From: Rhodospirillales bacterium
GTDB lineage: Bacteria; Pseudomonadota; Alphaproteobacteria; Acetobacterales; Acetobacteraceae
Length of the DNA stretch: 6,602 nucleotides
NCBI GenBank assembly: GCA_028870815.1
Contig: JAGWOU010000103.1
Location: 1-6,602 of the forward strand
Reading direction: 5' to 3'
Each line of letters starts with the position of its first letter. Within the stretch, counting starts at the first letter, position 1. The notes below the pieces were generated by a model that had not been told where the DNA came from, ran no database searches, and worked only from the letters and a program-made list of their open reading frames with translations. Shown here piece by piece: positions 5,507 to 6,602 of the stretch. The translations under genes and the position numbers were made by a program.

Positions 5507-6125
5507 CCCCCAAACATCGCCGGACGAGGCATTGCCGGACGAGCCGGAGCAGGGTCCGCTCCGGCGCTGCCTCGTCACCAAAACGCAAGGGCGGCGGGAG
5601 GAGATGCTCCGTTTCGTCGCCGCCCCGGACGGGACGCTGGTTTTCGACACCGGCGCAACCCTGCCCGGACGCGGAATGTGGTTGAGTGCCGATGCCGATG
5701 TGCTAGATTTGGCAGTCCGGCGTGGGGTATTTCCGCGCGCCGCCCGGGCGCCGCTGAAATTGCCTGAGCATTTGCGTACGCAGGTGGAGGCCGCGCTGGC
5801 GCGGCGGTTGATTGATCTGCTAGGTCTGGCACGCCGAAGCGGTGCTGCGATTTCCGGCTTCGAAAAGGCCAGGGAGTGGCTGAACGCAGGGAAAGGCGGC
5901 CTCATCGTCCAGGCCGCCGATGGCAGCGCCGAGGAACGCGCCCGTTTCGTGGGTGGCCGCACCATTCCATGCGTGGCGGTGCTCTCCGCCGCGGCGCTGG
6001 GCAAGGTTTTCGGGCGGGAGCATACGGTGCACGTGGTTATCGCCGACGGGCGGTTGGCGCGGATGATCGAAATCGAGGCGCGGCGCCTGCTAGGTGTTGC
6101 GAAGGATTGCGTAAGCGGGCAGTAG
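5490..6125 (+). CDS. RNA-binding fusion protein: YlxR (DUF448) plus L7Ae-like domain
   Basis: The 211-residue protein joins two small RNA-binding folds that are separate genes (ylxR and ylxQ) between nusA and infB in Bacillus-type operons. After an acidic, proline-rich N-terminus (1-22), the YlxR domain (about 23-88) shows RRCLVTK, EMLRFVAAPDGTLVFD and the conserved PGRGMWLS (59-66). A linker leads to an L7Ae/L30e-like domain (about 105-205) with LIDLLGLARRSGAAISG, a GLIVQAADGS strand, and IPCVAVLSAAALGKVFGRE. This two-domain form is common in alphaproteobacteria. The ATG at 5490 lies 17 nt inside nusA, with AAGGGGAGG directly before it; the frame is open further upstream, but that sequence is nusA read out of frame. 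The exact function is not established; the operon position suggests a role in ribosome or RNA metabolism. Confidence 0.92.
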   Translation: MATQPDPQTSPDEALPDEPEQGPLRRCLVTKTQGRREEMLRFVAAPDGTLVFDTGATLPGRGMWLSADADVLDLAVRRGVFPRAARAPLKLPEHLRTQVEAALARRLIDLLGLARRSGAAISGFEKAREWLNAGKGGLIVQAADGSAEERARFVGGRTIPCVAVLSAAALGKVFGREHTVHVVIADGRLARMIEIEARRLLGVAKDCVSGQ

Positions 6126-6138
6126 AGCCCAGCAACAG

Positions 6139-6158
6139 GGCCGGGGTAAAATCCGGCC
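6139..6158 (+). other. Hairpin in the ylxR-infB spacer
   Basis: GGCCGG (6139-6144) and CCGGCC (6153-6158) form a perfect 6-bp inverted repeat around GGTAAAAT, within the 61-nt spacer before infB. No T-run follows, so it is not an intrinsic terminator. It may be an RNA processing or stability element, or chance in GC-rich DNA. Confidence 0.3.
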
Positions 6159-6186
6159 GCGACGTGAAGATTGGACCGGATTAGGC

Positions 6187-6602
6187 ATGAGTGACGGCAA
6201 CGACCAGAATGAAACCAAGGGCAGGCTCTCGCTGCGCCCCGCAGCGCGCGGGGAAGCCGGGCATACGGTCGATGCCGGGTCCGTGCGGCAAAGCTTCTCG
6301 CATGGCCGCTCGAAGGTTGTGCAGGTCGAGGTGCGCAAGAAGCGCGGCGTTGCCGCCGCGCCCGCGCCAACGCCCGCGCCGGCCGCCACGTTAACCCTGC
6401 GCCCGCAACCGGAGCGCCCGGCCACACCGGCCGCCGCACCCTCCGGGCAGCGCCCGCGCCAGGGTGGCGGTGGCAATGGCGGTGCGCAGCGTGCCCTAAC
6501 CGCCGCCGAGCTTGCCAACCGCCAGCGCGTGCTCGCCGCCGCCGCCAAGGCCGAGGCCGAGCGCCGTGAGCAGGAAAAAATCTCCATCCTCTCCGCCGCC
6601 GA
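6187..6602 (+). CDS. infB: Translation initiation factor IF-2, N-terminal part (3' end outside window)
   Basis: IF-2 is the GTPase that brings initiator tRNA to the 30S subunit and promotes subunit joining. Only the first 138 codons lie in the window, so the GTPase and tRNA-binding domains are not visible. The N-terminus fits the alphaproteobacterial IF-2 pattern: RLSLRP (13-18), then HTVDAGSVRQSFSHGRSK (26-43) and a basic VEVRKKRG. An Ala/Pro-rich low-complexity linker follows (about 55-92), then a GGGGNGG patch, LTAAELANRQ (104-113) and an Ala/Glu/Arg-rich helix that runs to the edge. These regions vary widely among bacteria; the VRQSFSHGRSK block and the position after nusA and ylxR make the call firm. 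GGA (6178-6180) is 6 nt before the ATG, and a closer AGG (6183-6185) also precedes it. Confidence 0.95.
   Translation, partial: MSDGNDQNETKGRLSLRPAARGEAGHTVDAGSVRQSFSHGRSKVVQVEVRKKRGVAAAPAPTPAPAATLTLRPQPERPATPAAAPSGQRPRQGGGGNGGAQRALTAAELANRQRVLAAAAKAEAERREQEKISILSAA

Noticed and set aside
3977..6439. 820-codon open frame on the - strand antisense to nusA-ylxR-infB
   Set aside because: It is exactly antisense to three confidently identified genes, has low-complexity composition typical of reverse frames in GC-rich coding DNA, and shows no recognisable domain.

Overview
The window looks like an ordinary chromosomal segment of a GC-rich alphaproteobacterium. The best guess is Acetobacteraceae/Rhodospirillales, based on recalled similarity of the GSCFA, RimP, QueC and IF-2 N-terminal sequences; no search could be run. 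I see no mobile element, CRISPR array, tRNA or rRNA gene, or prophage marker. The genes identified all lie on the + strand.

Layout. (1) Positions 1-1182 hold the last 38 codons of a gene ending in an SGNH-hydrolase-like block V motif (DxxH), followed with a 4-nt ATGA overlap by a complete GSCFA-domain gene. (2) Positions 1252-2953 hold a compact preQ0 operon, queE-queD-queC. Start and stop codons overlap or nearly touch (TAATG between queE and queD, 2 nt between queD and queC). Together the three enzymes turn dihydroneopterin triphosphate into preQ0: QueD makes 6-carboxytetrahydropterin, QueE makes 7-carboxy-7-deazaguanine, and QueC makes preQ0 for queuosine tRNA modification. The GTP cyclohydrolase, QueF and Tgt steps must be encoded elsewhere. 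(3) Positions 2954-3455 are a gap of about 500 nt without a convincing gene. It contains several short hairpins and ends in a strong intrinsic terminator (3416-3441) only 14 nt before the rimP start. (4) Positions 3456-6602 hold the conserved translation/transcription operon rimP-nusA-ylxR/L7Ae-infB; infB runs off the right edge.

How the genes work together. The right half makes a ribosome-assembly factor (RimP), a transcription elongation/termination factor (NusA), an RNA-binding fusion protein and initiation factor IF-2. The terminator in front of rimP, with an overlapping alternative hairpin, suggests transcriptional attenuation of this operon, possibly with NusA feedback.

I did not find a new multi-gene system. 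The two observations most worth following are a QueD that lacks the canonical active-site cysteine (serine in its place) and the usual C-terminal glutamate despite its intact operon context, and the putative attenuator leader of rimP-nusA.
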